A stretch of DNA of 56,077 nucleotides, from contig JASMLP010000126.1 in assembly GCA_030748635.1 (NCBI GenBank), positions 1 to 56,077 of the forward strand, written 5' to 3'. The translations under genes and the position numbers were made by a program. Each line of letters opens with the position of its first letter. The stretch's first letter is position 1. Source of the DNA: Planctomycetota bacterium (GTDB lineage: Bacteria > Planctomycetota > JACQVV01 > JASMLP01). The notes beneath the pieces are model-generated. The model searched no databases. It had not been told where the DNA came from and saw only the letters and a list, made by a program, of their open reading frames with translations. This document shows positions 24,460 through 32,449 of the stretch, piece by piece.

Positions 24460-26661
24460 TTACTCCACGATCTTGTACCAGGCTCCGTGGTAGGTGAACA
24501 CCACCTGACCGAGAGCAAGATACTTGGTCACGGTGGGGTGCTTCTGGACCAGGGCCAGGTACTCCTCGCTCGCGAGCTTCAACTCGGTCACCTTCTTGGC
24601 AAACGCCTCCTCGTAGGTGCTCTCGATCCACCCATCGCCGGAGCGATAGAAAGTCCGAGAACCGACGTAGCGCAGAACGCGCATGGCGTGATGGCGGTCC
24701 AACCCCTTGTCCTCCGCTTCACTCTCGGCCATGTCGTAAAGACCGCCGGCACGACCGGACGCGTTCCGGAATTCTCTCAGCCGACTGGCCTCGTTGAAAT
24801 GCAAAGCCTGCGACTTCGGAGCGCCCGGATTCAAACCCTTTGCGGCGTCTTGTTCCAGACGGCGACCCAGACTGGCCTTCATCTTTCGTTGCAATTGAGC
24901 TGGCGATTTCCCCCCCGCCAGAGCCCCCTCACGAACGACCAGGTAAGAAGTGTAGGGAGTCACGATCCCGTAACGACGGGCCAGGCGAACGACCTCGTCC
25001 ACGAGTTCCTGGTTCGATCCGCCTTCACGCAGTTCGTTGAGAAGGTGGGCGACTTTCTTGCCGGCCCAGACCCGGGGAACGAACTCACTCCGCTCCTCTT
25101 CCTCGGGCAGTTCGATGGTTGTGACATAACGAACCTCTTCTTCGCCGCGCATCGCGGTCACCTCGACCTCAGCCGTCCCCGAACCCTGGTAGCGACCCAG
25201 CAGAGTCAGCTGGCCGCCTCGAAAGAGATCGGGAAGACGCTTCGGATAGAGATCTTCGACCTCCACGCCACGAATCCGAACCCGAACCTGGGTCAGAACC
25301 GGCGAAGCGACCTTGGCAAAAAACGGGGCGATCCGGTCGCCGATGGCTTCCTTGGGGTGAACGTAATCGCTCTCTCCACCGTTCTTGTCGGCCAGGAGAT
25401 CTAAAAACCGGGTGTCGACCTGGTGGCCGATTCCGAAGGTGAAAATCCGCACATCTTTGCGATTCGTCTTGGCGACCCCGGCGAGCAGTTTGTCGGGATT
25501 CCGTTCGCCAATGCTTGGCCGACCATCGGTAAGAAAGACGATCATCCGAGGACGAGCTTCCTCGCCTGTGAACTGCCCGATCGCGGCGCCGAGCGCCTCC
25601 TCGATCGCGGTTCCTCCACGAGCCTGCATCTTTTTTTGAACATAACGAAGCGCGCGTTTCCGAGAAATCTCGTCCACATCCTGGAGGGACTCCTCGAAGA
25701 GACGAGCCTCGGTCCCGAAGCTGACGATATTGAAACGGTCCCCCGGCCCCAGTCGCTCGAGACAGTGAGTAAGCGCCTGACGGGCCTGCCCGATCAGTCC
25801 TCCCTCGAGCATCGAACCGGACGTGTCGACACAAAAGACAACGTCCTTGGACGTCCCCGAGGCGATTTCTCCTGAATCCCCAAAAGAGGGCGAGAGCATC
25901 AGCATGAACGTTCCCGGCTCCCCCTTCTCACGATGGGTGAGCAGATTCATCCCGACCGCCTCTTCGGAGAGAGCGTAGTAGAGAACAAAGGGGCTCTTGG
26001 GCAGATAGTTCTTCTGGGACCACTTGATGGCGACGTCCGCCTTGGGGTCCTCGACGATCTTGATGTCATGAGTCGGCGAGTAGACGTTCTGAATCCCCTT
26101 CTTCGAGGAGATACGGATCTGAATGCTGGCTTCCTTGAGGGCCTGCATCTTGGCCTTGGGATTGGTGTTGAGCATCGAGATCCGGACCAGACCGTCCCGA
26201 CTCTTGAGAACGGTCGTGTACTGGAGATGAACCGTTACCGTCCCGCCCGCGGGGATCCGGGGCACTTTCGAACGGATGAGTTGGTTGCCGTAGAACTCGA
26301 GCAACGCCGGGGATCCACCCCGCTTGACCATGTCCAGAAAGACCTGATTGGCTTTTTTCTGGTCCAGAATCTCTGCGTGAATCTCCTTGCCGCCGATCGA
26401 GAGTTTCATGTTGTCGACCTGAGCGCCCGGCTCGACCTCCATGAAACATTCCCCGCCGACTACGGCTCGGGGATTGGGGTTGTAGAACACACACCGATAG
26501 CGCTTGATCGCCACCTGATCGTGAATTTCAACCTCGATATGGTCGGCCGAGACCTGCACGGGGAGAGGAGAACGCATAAAACAGGCCAGGGCCGTCGTCG
26601 CCGGCAGGGTGGCTAAAACCACCAGATAGACGAGCCATCGGTTCACTTTCTTGCTTTTCAT
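24460..26661 (-). CDS. Secreted VIT and von Willebrand A domain protein
   Basis: A 733-residue exported protein. Signal peptide about 1-26 (NRWLVYLVVLATLPATTALA). The VIT domain spans about 30-160 (VQVSADHIEVEIHDQVAIKRYRCVFYNPNPRAVVGGECFMEVEPGAQV). The vWA domain spans about 270-445 and contains the MIDAS motif FCVDTSGSM, a conserved Thr (GGTAIEEAL) and FLTDGRPSIG. The C-terminal 250 residues have a strand-rich part and helical segments with LARRYGIVTPYTSYLVVRE, typical of inter-alpha-trypsin-inhibitor heavy-chain-like bacterial proteins. The MIDAS site should bind a divalent metal and a protein ligand. Monocistronic by layout. The partner is unknown. Confidence 0.9.
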   Translation of the reverse strand: MKSKKVNRWLVYLVVLATLPATTALACFMRSPLPVQVSADHIEVEIHDQVAIKRYRCVFYNPNPRAVVGGECFMEVEPGAQVDNMKLSIGGKEIHAEILDQKKANQVFLDMVKRGGSPALLEFYGNQLIRSKVPRIPAGGTVTVHLQYTTVLKSRDGLVRISMLNTNPKAKMQALKEASIQIRISSKKGIQNVYSPTHDIKIVEDPKADVAIKWSQKNYLPKSPFVLYYALSEEAVGMNLLTHREKGEPGTFMLMLSPSFGDSGEIASGTSKDVVFCVDTSGSMLEGGLIGQARQALTHCLERLGPGDRFNIVSFGTEARLFEESLQDVDEISRKRALRYVQKKMQARGGTAIEEALGAAIGQFTGEEARPRMIVFLTDGRPSIGERNPDKLLAGVAKTNRKDVRIFTFGIGHQVDTRFLDLLADKNGGESDYVHPKEAIGDRIAPFFAKVASPVLTQVRVRIRGVEVEDLYPKRLPDLFRGGQLTLLGRYQGSGTAEVEVTAMRGEEEVRYVTTIELPEEEERSEFVPRVWAGKKVAHLLNELREGGSNQELVDEVVRLARRYGIVTPYTSYLVVREGALAGGKSPAQLQRKMKASLGRRLEQDAAKGLNPGAPKSQALHFNEASRLREFRNASGRAGGLYDMAESEAEDKGLDRHHAMRVLRYVGSRTFYRSGDGWIESTYEEAFAKKVTELKLASEEYLALVQKHPTVTKYLALGQVVFTYHGAWYKIVE

Positions 26662-26777
26662 CGGTTGTATTTCCTTCTGTGAGGGGACTCTTCCAGTAGA
26701 CCCATTCCGGGCCTGGAACTACGACCTTGGACGCCATGAATCCCCAGAAGTTTCAAAAAAATGAAATTTCCCGAACC

Positions 26778-26805
26778 TTCACTCCAGTCTCACCCTCTGT
26801 ATACT
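26778..26805 (+). promoter_or_regulatory. Promoter of the tRNA-Pro gene
   Basis: TTCACT (26778-26783), 16 nt, TATACT (26800-26805), with the predicted start near 26812, about 10 nt before the mature tRNA. Confidence 0.5.
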
Positions 26806-26821
26806 CTACGACCATCAAAAT

Positions 26822-26900
<79 letters not shown>

Positions 26901-26910
26901 TTGGAGTGCC

Positions 26911-26939
26911 CGGCCCTTCGGCGATCCGTCGAAGGGCCG
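26911..26939. terminator. Hairpin between tRNA-Pro and the convergent feo operon
   Basis: CGGCCCTTCG (26911-26920) pairs perfectly with CGAAGGGCCG (26930-26939), 10 bp with a 9-nt loop, 11 nt after the tRNA. It could serve both strands; there is no T-run. Confidence 0.5.
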
Positions 26940-26992
26940 TATGCATTCGGACTGAAACCGTTTCCAGGACGACTAGATCCTTGGAAGGAAAA

Positions 26993-27142
26993 TCAAGCGG
27001 ATCGATCGGGGCCGGTTTTCTTCGCCGGGCACTTCGCGCACCCGGATTCCCCGCCCCGGGGACCCCAAAGCCCCCAGACCCGGGACAGCAGATAGCCGCC
27101 GGCCAGGGCGACCAGAAGACCGACGATCAGGAGCTGGCTCAC
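26993..27142 (-). CDS. FeoB-associated Cys-containing small membrane protein
   Basis: A 49-residue gene starting at GTG three bases after the feoB stop. Residues 3-20 form one membrane helix (QLLIVGLLVALAGGYLLS). A Trp/Arg/Gly stretch follows, then a short tail with C35-AK-C38 and several Lys. This layout (N-terminal helix, CxxC tail, location right after feoB) fits the small FeoB-associated Cys-rich membrane protein family. Family members are thought to assist FeoB, perhaps by handling iron near the channel, but the mechanism is not established. Last gene of the feo operon. Too short for usual gene callers. Confidence 0.72.
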   Translation of the reverse strand: MSQLLIVGLLVALAGGYLLSRVWGLWGPRGGESGCAKCPAKKTGPDRSA

Positions 27143-27145
27143 GCG

Positions 27146-29647
27146 TCACCCCCCGAAAAAGGTTGCGATCTGGAAGGTGGCCAGCGAAGCAACGAAAGCC
27201 AAACCGGTCATGTAGGTGAAGCTCGCGATCGGCCAGCGCCAGGAGTTGGTCTCACGACGCATCACAGCCAGGGTCGCGGCGCACTGCGCGCACAGGGCAA
27301 AGAAAACCATCACCGAGAGCGCGGTGGCGATGGTGAAGAGCGGCGTGCCGTCGGGGCGGCGCGCCTGCCCGATCACCTCGCGCAGCGATTCGGAGGTCTC
27401 GTCGGTGTCCGCGCCCAGTTTAAAGATGGTCCCGAGAGTGGCGACGATCACCTCGCGAGCCGGGAAGCTGGCGATCGCGGCCATCCCGATCCGCCAATCC
27501 CAACCGAGCGGAATCACGAGCGGTTCGATGGCGTGCCCCATCTGGCCCAGCCAGCTGCCGGCCAGCAACTCCCCCGCCTCGCAAGATTCGATATCGGATA
27601 GACGTTCGTCGGCGGTAAGACGAGCCTGGTGCCAGGAGCGGGCAAGATCGAACTCCAACTTGCCTCTAGCGGCCAGACTCGACAGAGCCGCCGTTCGCTC
27701 TTCTTTCGCCACCAAAAGGGCTTTTGTGAGAGCGGGCTCCTCCTCGGCCAACTCTTCCTCGAGGCGAGCCACCTGGGTTTCATGCTCCTCATAAATCCCT
27801 GAAAGCGATTCGAACACCGGAGCGATTTTAGCGTGGTCCTTCAACCCCTTTGCGGTGAGGTCGGACCGGTATCCACGAGCCAGAATCTCCAACTGATTCG
27901 CGAAGTCGGCCTCGACCGATTCTCGCTCCGCCTGGTGACGCTGGAGAACCTCCTCGTTTCGGGGAAAATACCCCAAAGCCCAGATCATGATCGAAGCGGC
28001 CAGGATGATCGTCCCCGCCCGCCGCACAAAACTTCCTCCACGATCCCAGAGGACTCGCAACACCCCCCGAATCCGGGGGCATTTGTAGGTGGGAAGTTCG
28101 AGCAGGAAAGGCGACACACCGGAACGAAAAATCTTTTTCTGGAGCACCCACGCCGTGGGGATCGAGACCCCGACACCCACCGCGTACATCGCGAGCAGGA
28201 TCAGTCCCTGAACTTCCAGAAAGCCGACCACGGTGCGCTGAGGAATGAGCGCGGCGATCATCAAGGTGTAGACCGGAAGCCTTGCCGAACAGCTCATGAA
28301 GGGAGCCAGAAAGATCGTCGTCATACGATTGTTCCGGTCACCGATCACTCGGGCCCCCATGATTCCGGGAATCGCGCAGGCGAAGCTCGAGAGTAGCGGG
28401 ATGAAGGAACGACCACTCAGTCCGAACCGGGACATGAGGCGGTCCATCAGAAACGCGGCCCGGGCCATGTAGCCCAGATCCTCCAAGATGGCGATGAAGA
28501 GGAAGAGGATCAGAATCTGGGGCAAGAACACCAGAACTCCACCGACCCCCGCGATCACCCCGTCGACGATCAGACTCTGCAGAGGACCGGCAGCGAGAAA
28601 ACCGCCCACCCATTCGCCCAGGGCCCCGAAAACGGTGTCGATCCCATCCATCAGAGGACCGGACCAGGCGTAGATCGCCTGAAACATACTCCCCATAACA
28701 AGGAGAAAGACCAAACTTCCCCAAACCCGATGTGTAAGCACCGAATCGATGCGATCGGTCCAGGTATTGTCTGTTTGCGGTCCTCTCTGACGCGCCCGCT
28801 GGACCCATCCGCCGATGGCTCCGTAACGGGCTTGAGCCTCGATCAGAGCCGGAGTGTTTCCTCCCGCACTCTGCTTCCTGATTTTCTCCAGATCTTCCGC
28901 AAACCCAGGATCTAACAGCTGCTGGATCTCATCGACCCTCGCGTCGCTGAAATCGACCAGAAGCCGAATAATCTCCGGTCGAGTGAAAGAGTAACCCAAT
29001 TTTTGAGAAAAAGAGCCCACTCGCTCCTGCAAGGTCTCGATTCCACGCTGAAAATCCGACGGATACGAAAGGGCAAGAGCCGTCCTGGAAGTACCCATCA
29101 TTTCCGAAATCCGAGAGCGCAAAGAGTCGAGCCCGGTTCCTCGCGGGGCATCGACCTTCACCACCGGTACCCCCAAACACTCGGCCAAGACATTCTCATC
29201 GATAATAATCCCACGAGCTTCAGCCACATCCACCATGGTCAAAGCGATGACGACCGGAAACGAATATTCCAAAACTTGAGTCGCTATGTAGAGATTTCGT
29301 TCCAGGGAGGAGGCGTCGATCACGACCACGGCTCCATCTGGACGCGGAACAGCATCGAGACGTCCCGAGAGAGTTTGAGTTACAACCCGCTCGTCCGGAG
29401 AGGTCGCTGCCAGACTGTAGCTCCCCGGAAGATCGATGACTGTCACCTCTCTCCCCTCAGGTAATCCCATCGACCCAAGCTTGGCTTCGACCGTGGCGCC
29501 GGGAAAATTGGCTGTCTTCTGCCAGACACCGGTCAGCGCGCTAAAAAGAGTACTCTTGCCGGTATTGGGGTTGCCGAGCAGAGCGATCACGGGGGATCCG
29601 GCACGATTTGCGGATTCTTCCCGGGTCACCGACCGGGCGGTACTCAT
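27146..29647 (-). CDS. feoB: Ferrous iron transporter FeoB with hydrophilic insertion
   Basis: An 833-residue inner-membrane Fe(II) transporter. N-terminal G domain: G1 GNPNTGKS, switch NFPGATVE, G3 DLPGSYSL, and an unusual G4 (TMVD). Then the GDI helical domain and the polytopic core with the two Gate motifs (SFACAIPGIMGARVI with the conserved Cys, and GHAIEPLVIPLGWDWRIGMAAIASFPAREVIVATLG). Between membrane segments at about residues 565-690 it carries a charged, helical, coiled-coil-like insertion of roughly 120 residues, absent from E. coli FeoB. The ATG overlaps the stop of the upstream feoA by 4 bp. Confidence 0.96.
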   Translation of the reverse strand: MSTARSVTREESANRAGSPVIALLGNPNTGKSTLFSALTGVWQKTANFPGATVEAKLGSMGLPEGREVTVIDLPGSYSLAATSPDERVVTQTLSGRLDAVPRPDGAVVVIDASSLERNLYIATQVLEYSFPVVIALTMVDVAEARGIIIDENVLAECLGVPVVKVDAPRGTGLDSLRSRISEMMGTSRTALALSYPSDFQRGIETLQERVGSFSQKLGYSFTRPEIIRLLVDFSDARVDEIQQLLDPGFAEDLEKIRKQSAGGNTPALIEAQARYGAIGGWVQRARQRGPQTDNTWTDRIDSVLTHRVWGSLVFLLVMGSMFQAIYAWSGPLMDGIDTVFGALGEWVGGFLAAGPLQSLIVDGVIAGVGGVLVFLPQILILFLFIAILEDLGYMARAAFLMDRLMSRFGLSGRSFIPLLSSFACAIPGIMGARVIGDRNNRMTTIFLAPFMSCSARLPVYTLMIAALIPQRTVVGFLEVQGLILLAMYAVGVGVSIPTAWVLQKKIFRSGVSPFLLELPTYKCPRIRGVLRVLWDRGGSFVRRAGTIILAASIMIWALGYFPRNEEVLQRHQAERESVEADFANQLEILARGYRSDLTAKGLKDHAKIAPVFESLSGIYEEHETQVARLEEELAEEEPALTKALLVAKEERTAALSSLAARGKLEFDLARSWHQARLTADERLSDIESCEAGELLAGSWLGQMGHAIEPLVIPLGWDWRIGMAAIASFPAREVIVATLGTIFKLGADTDETSESLREVIGQARRPDGTPLFTIATALSVMVFFALCAQCAATLAVMRRETNSWRWPIASFTYMTGLAFVASLATFQIATFFGG

Positions 29648-29892
29648 AGAGCTTCCACCTGGATCGTTGCCGCCTCACTCTTGCGCAAACTCAAGCGGTA
29701 CCCCATGACCTCGTATTCCAGCGGATCCCCAAAGGGAGCCGCCCGAACGAATTTGATCTCGACCCCGGGAATAACCCCAAGCTCCACCAGACGCTGACCC
29801 GTCGAAGCCTCTCCAGCAATCCCCAGAACGCGCGCTCTCGTTCCACGAGTCAGCCGATCCAGGGTCTCCGGTTCTTCGATTTCTTCAGCCAT
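29644..29892 (-). CDS. feoA: FeoA protein (second copy, next to feoB)
   Basis: An 82-residue SH3-like FeoA protein: LDRLTRGTRARVLGIAGEASTGQRLVELGVIPGVEIKFVRAAPFGDPLEYEVMGYRLSLRKSEAATI has the complete family pattern, including LxELGxxPGxxI and GYRLSLRKSEA. FeoA is a small cytosolic partner of FeoB. It overlaps the upstream feoA-like gene by 8 bp and feoB by 4 bp, so the three are translationally coupled. Confidence 0.95.
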   Translation of the reverse strand: MAEEIEEPETLDRLTRGTRARVLGIAGEASTGQRLVELGVIPGVEIKFVRAAPFGDPLEYEVMGYRLSLRKSEAATIQVEAL

Positions 29893-30175
29893 GAGCCGGA
29901 GTCACCACCACGCGCTCCAGCAAGTCGCCGGAAAGAGCAAACCGACTGCCATCCATCTCGAGGATGGCCGGATTCCCTGAACGCACGATCGTCACGGTTC
30001 GGCCCAGACAGATCCCCAGTTCGGAAAGACGGCGAGATTCGCAATCGTTCCCACGCACCTCACAAACGGTCAACCGCTTCTTGCACCCACAACAGTCGCG
30101 CAACAAAACCGCTGAATCGGTAGACTCCCCGCCGGAACGCCGACCTCGGAATATCTGTCGCAATCCTCGAATCAT
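29885..30175 (-). CDS. feoA: FeoA-domain protein with Cys-rich N-terminal extension
   Basis: A 96-residue protein, first gene of the feo operon. The C-terminal 60 residues are a FeoA fold (VCEVRGNDCESRRLSELGICLGRTVTIVRSGNPAILEMDGSRFALSGDLLERVVV). The N-terminal 35 residues include DCCGCKK; six Cys occur in all (28, 29, 31, 38, 45, 56). The ATG at 30175 is chosen over an upstream TTG (30250) because AGGTGA sits 8 nt before it and the operon promoter ends just before the TTG. The Cys cluster could bind a metal or Fe-S centre; this is inferred. Confidence 0.82.
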   Translation of the reverse strand: MIRGLRQIFRGRRSGGESTDSAVLLRDCCGCKKRLTVCEVRGNDCESRRLSELGICLGRTVTIVRSGNPAILEMDGSRFALSGDLLERVVVTPAHG

Positions 30176-30252
30176 CGGGTGAATCACCTGGGAAGGGGCC
30201 TGTTTCGTACAACCGATCCCGGAAAATACCGGGTCGTAGTGAGTTATCAAAC

Positions 30253-30290
30253 GATTGTATTATTTATAAAACAATCCATAGCCTTGTCAA
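30253..30290 (-). promoter_or_regulatory. feo operon promoter with overlapping dyad operator
   Basis: Minus strand TTGACA (30290-30285), 16 nt, TATAAA (30268-30263). A 24-bp inverted repeat with 10 of 12 matching positions per arm (outer arms GATTGT/ACAATC, 30253-30276) covers the -10. An AT-rich dyad over the promoter of an iron-uptake operon is the expected place for a Fur or DtxR-type repressor; it is not a clear match to either consensus. Confidence 0.6.
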
Positions 30291-30391
30291 GCCTTCGGTT
30301 TGCTTGGAGTCGGATCTCAACTCAAAAGACAGTTCCCTCTGCGTCATAATTACCTCCTTGCCAGGAAGTAACGAAAAGATCCAACCCTAGA

Positions 30392-30712
30392 TCAGGAGCC
30401 GGATCCAGACAGATCCACCCGAGAGAACCCCTCGAATCGGGGATGCCCCAGGAGCGTTCCTTTGGGACTTCGAGCGTCACGATGGGCTTTGCGAAAGGCC
30501 TCGGACTCCGTCCAGGCGACAAACGCCTCCCGACTCTCCCAGATCGAATGGGAGATGAAGAGCGTCGACTCTTCGGTCCCGGAACCGCGAAGAAGCTCGA
30601 AGGAACGAAATCCGTTCACCTCATCCAGAAAGGTGTCTCGTTCACGCCACATGCGCTCGAAGCCTTCTTCACGACCATGAGCCACCAGGAATCGATTCAT
30701 CGCAAAATACAT
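30392..30712 (-). CDS. ABM-fold monooxygenase, IsdG/HmoA heme-degrading type
   Basis: A 106-residue protein of the antibiotic-biosynthesis-monooxygenase fold: MYFAMNRFLVAHGREEGFERMWRER at the start, EVNGFRSFELLRG, SHSIWESREAFVAWTESEAFRKAH. The N(R)F...W...GF..F.LL...WES...F.AW..SEAFR.AH pattern is that of IsdG/HmoA-like heme oxygenases, which open heme to release iron. It lies just upstream of the feo operon on the same strand, which fits an iron role. The ATG 30712 has GGAG nine bases before it. Other ABM oxygenases cannot be excluded. Confidence 0.75.
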   Translation of the reverse strand: MYFAMNRFLVAHGREEGFERMWRERDTFLDEVNGFRSFELLRGSGTEESTLFISHSIWESREAFVAWTESEAFRKAHRDARSPKGTLLGHPRFEGFSRVDLSGSGS

Positions 30713-30764
30713 GGGTAAGCGCTCCAACAATTTTCAGGATCGACCACGATCAGATGCCCAGCAT

Positions 30765-31415
30765 CTACTTGGGAATCAGAGATCGCATCTCATCGACCAG
30801 CTTGGGGTCATCGCCGAACGAAGCGGTCAGTTTCCCCTCGAGAAACCGCCCCACGGTAGCCGAAGCGATGGCACCGATTCCGGGCAGGGCGAAGAGTCCC
30901 GCCCGAAGCCCCAGCTTGGTGAGGTAGCCAGCAATTCCTCTGGCCTCTTCGGCATATTCTCCCATCGCCTCGAGTTCGTCGCGTGGGATCTCTTGTCCGT
31001 TGAGGTGATAAAGAACCGCTTTCACCTTGTACGCCGAAACGATCATCGTATCCCCGGTGAATTTCACGCCCATCGGGACAGTCAGGATCGTCTTGAAAGC
31101 CAGCGACAACGTCTCGATCAGAACCATCTGAATCGAGTCGTTGATATGAGTCTTGAGCCGGGTCCAACTGGTAGCCGTGTCCCAGAAACTGTGAGCCACA
31201 TCGGTCACCTTGCCGAGAACCCCGGCAAGAAAGCCGATCTGCTCCTCGGTGGTCTCCTGAACATCTCCCTCCGCCTCGAGAACTCCCGCCACATCGCGCA
31301 CGGCCTCATCGTCACCCCTCAGGGCCGCCTTGAGACGAACCGCAAACGCTTCCCGAATTTCTTTAGGAACTTCGTTCGAATTCCGATTGCTGGTCGGTTT
31401 CTCGCCGTCAACCAT
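30765..31415 (-). CDS. Unknown protein with amphipathic helices
   Basis: A 216-residue protein that I do not recognise. The N-terminus is hydrophilic and charged. The middle has a long helix with WDTATSWTRLKTHINDSIQMVLIETLSLAFKTIL, and a second hydrophobic stretch AGLFALPGIGAIASATVGRFL lies near residue 185. These could be membrane-associated but are not typical transmembrane spans. The ATG at 31415 is used because AAGGTG is well spaced before it; an in-frame GTG lies 9 nt earlier. It is followed by the IsdG-like gene 52 nt downstream, so they may be co-transcribed. Confidence 0.6.
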   Translation of the reverse strand: MVDGEKPTSNRNSNEVPKEIREAFAVRLKAALRGDDEAVRDVAGVLEAEGDVQETTEEQIGFLAGVLGKVTDVAHSFWDTATSWTRLKTHINDSIQMVLIETLSLAFKTILTVPMGVKFTGDTMIVSAYKVKAVLYHLNGQEIPRDELEAMGEYAEEARGIAGYLTKLGLRAGLFALPGIGAIASATVGRFLEGKLTASFGDDPKLVDEMRSLIPK

Positions 31416-31510
31416 GAATGCCACCTTCTCGGGCGTGGAGTCACGCTGGAAAGAAATTGACGGTATCGGAGGAACCGACAGACGTCAACCGAGACTCGAA
31501 TCAAGACTTT

Positions 31511-32215
31511 CTACAGACTACAAGCCTGGCCGTGATGTTCCGGCCCGAGTTGGGCAAGAAAAGTCACCGCCCCCTTCACCCACTCTTGCGGAGTAGGACA
31601 CCCCTGAGTTCGACCCCGAAATGCCGTATCGAGCATCGGGGTGGCAATGACTCCGGGATTGAGTGAAACCACACAGAGTCCCGGGGGCACCTCGTCAGCC
31701 AAGGCTTGCGTGAGCCCTTCCACCGCAAATTTGCTCGCACAGTAGGCGGTGAACTCACCGGCCCCGCTCCGTCCCCAGGTACTCGACAGGTTGACGACAA
31801 ACCCGGACCCCCTCTCCACCATGGGAGGGAGAAAAGCCCTCAGTACCGTCGCCAGACCGCAGACATTGACCCGAAGCACCTCTTCGAACTCCTCGGAAGG
31901 AATTTCCCAAAGTGGAGCCGGTCGATGGATCAGCGCCGCGTTGCCGTAGAGCAGATCACACGGCCCGGCCTCCTCGTGCACCCGGGTGGCAAAAGATTCG
32001 ACCGCCCCCGAGTCGCTGACATCGAGCGCCTCGTGAAGAACCTTCGCTCCCAGCGTTTCGCACCGAGCAACGGTCTTTCCCAGACCGGTAGCCGAACGCG
32101 CACAGAGAACCAGACGCACCCCTTTCCCGGCCAGAGCGATGGCCAGAGCCTTCCCCAACCCCTGGGAAGCGCCGGTGATCAAACAGAGAGACCCGGAAAG
32201 CTTCATCAGACACAT
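31511..32215 (-). CDS. Short-chain dehydrogenase/reductase
   Basis: A 234-residue classical SDR. The cofactor motif is TGASQGLG at the N-terminus, followed by LCARS, which favours NADP(H). The NAA motif is followed by the Ser of NLSSTWG, and the catalytic YxxxK is YCASK. NPGVIATPM follows. The ATG at 32215 has GTGAGG five to six bases upstream; the next Met (32206) is also possible. Substrate unknown. It diverges from the TPR gene. Confidence 0.88.
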   Translation of the reverse strand: MCLMKLSGSLCLITGASQGLGKALAIALAGKGVRLVLCARSATGLGKTVARCETLGAKVLHEALDVSDSGAVESFATRVHEEAGPCDLLYGNAALIHRPAPLWEIPSEEFEEVLRVNVCGLATVLRAFLPPMVERGSGFVVNLSSTWGRSGAGEFTAYCASKFAVEGLTQALADEVPPGLCVVSLNPGVIATPMLDTAFRGRTQGCPTPQEWVKGAVTFLAQLGPEHHGQACSL

Positions 32216-32449
32216 TCTAACCTCACCGAATGCCCGAAGGCTTGAAAACCGCCACGGAAAGGGATCCGGATCCAAAAAACAGACCCTGTCGACTCCTGAC
32301 CGGAAACCGCGAGACCCTATTCGTCAAATCCAATTAGACATTCGAGGGTCTTTTCCCCTCCACACACTCCGATTCGGTCCGGCACACCCTTTGTAATGGG
32401 GATAGAGGAACTTACCTCGACCCCCACCCCACCGACCCGGAGGTGTCTC

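Noticed and set aside
24400..25404. A 334-codon plus-strand frame
   Set aside because: Antisense shadow of the VIT-vWA gene; no recognisable domain.
30176..30250. A TTG start at 30250 for the first feoA
   Set aside because: It lies only a few bases after the predicted transcription start and has no ribosome site; ATG 30175 has AGGTGA at good spacing.
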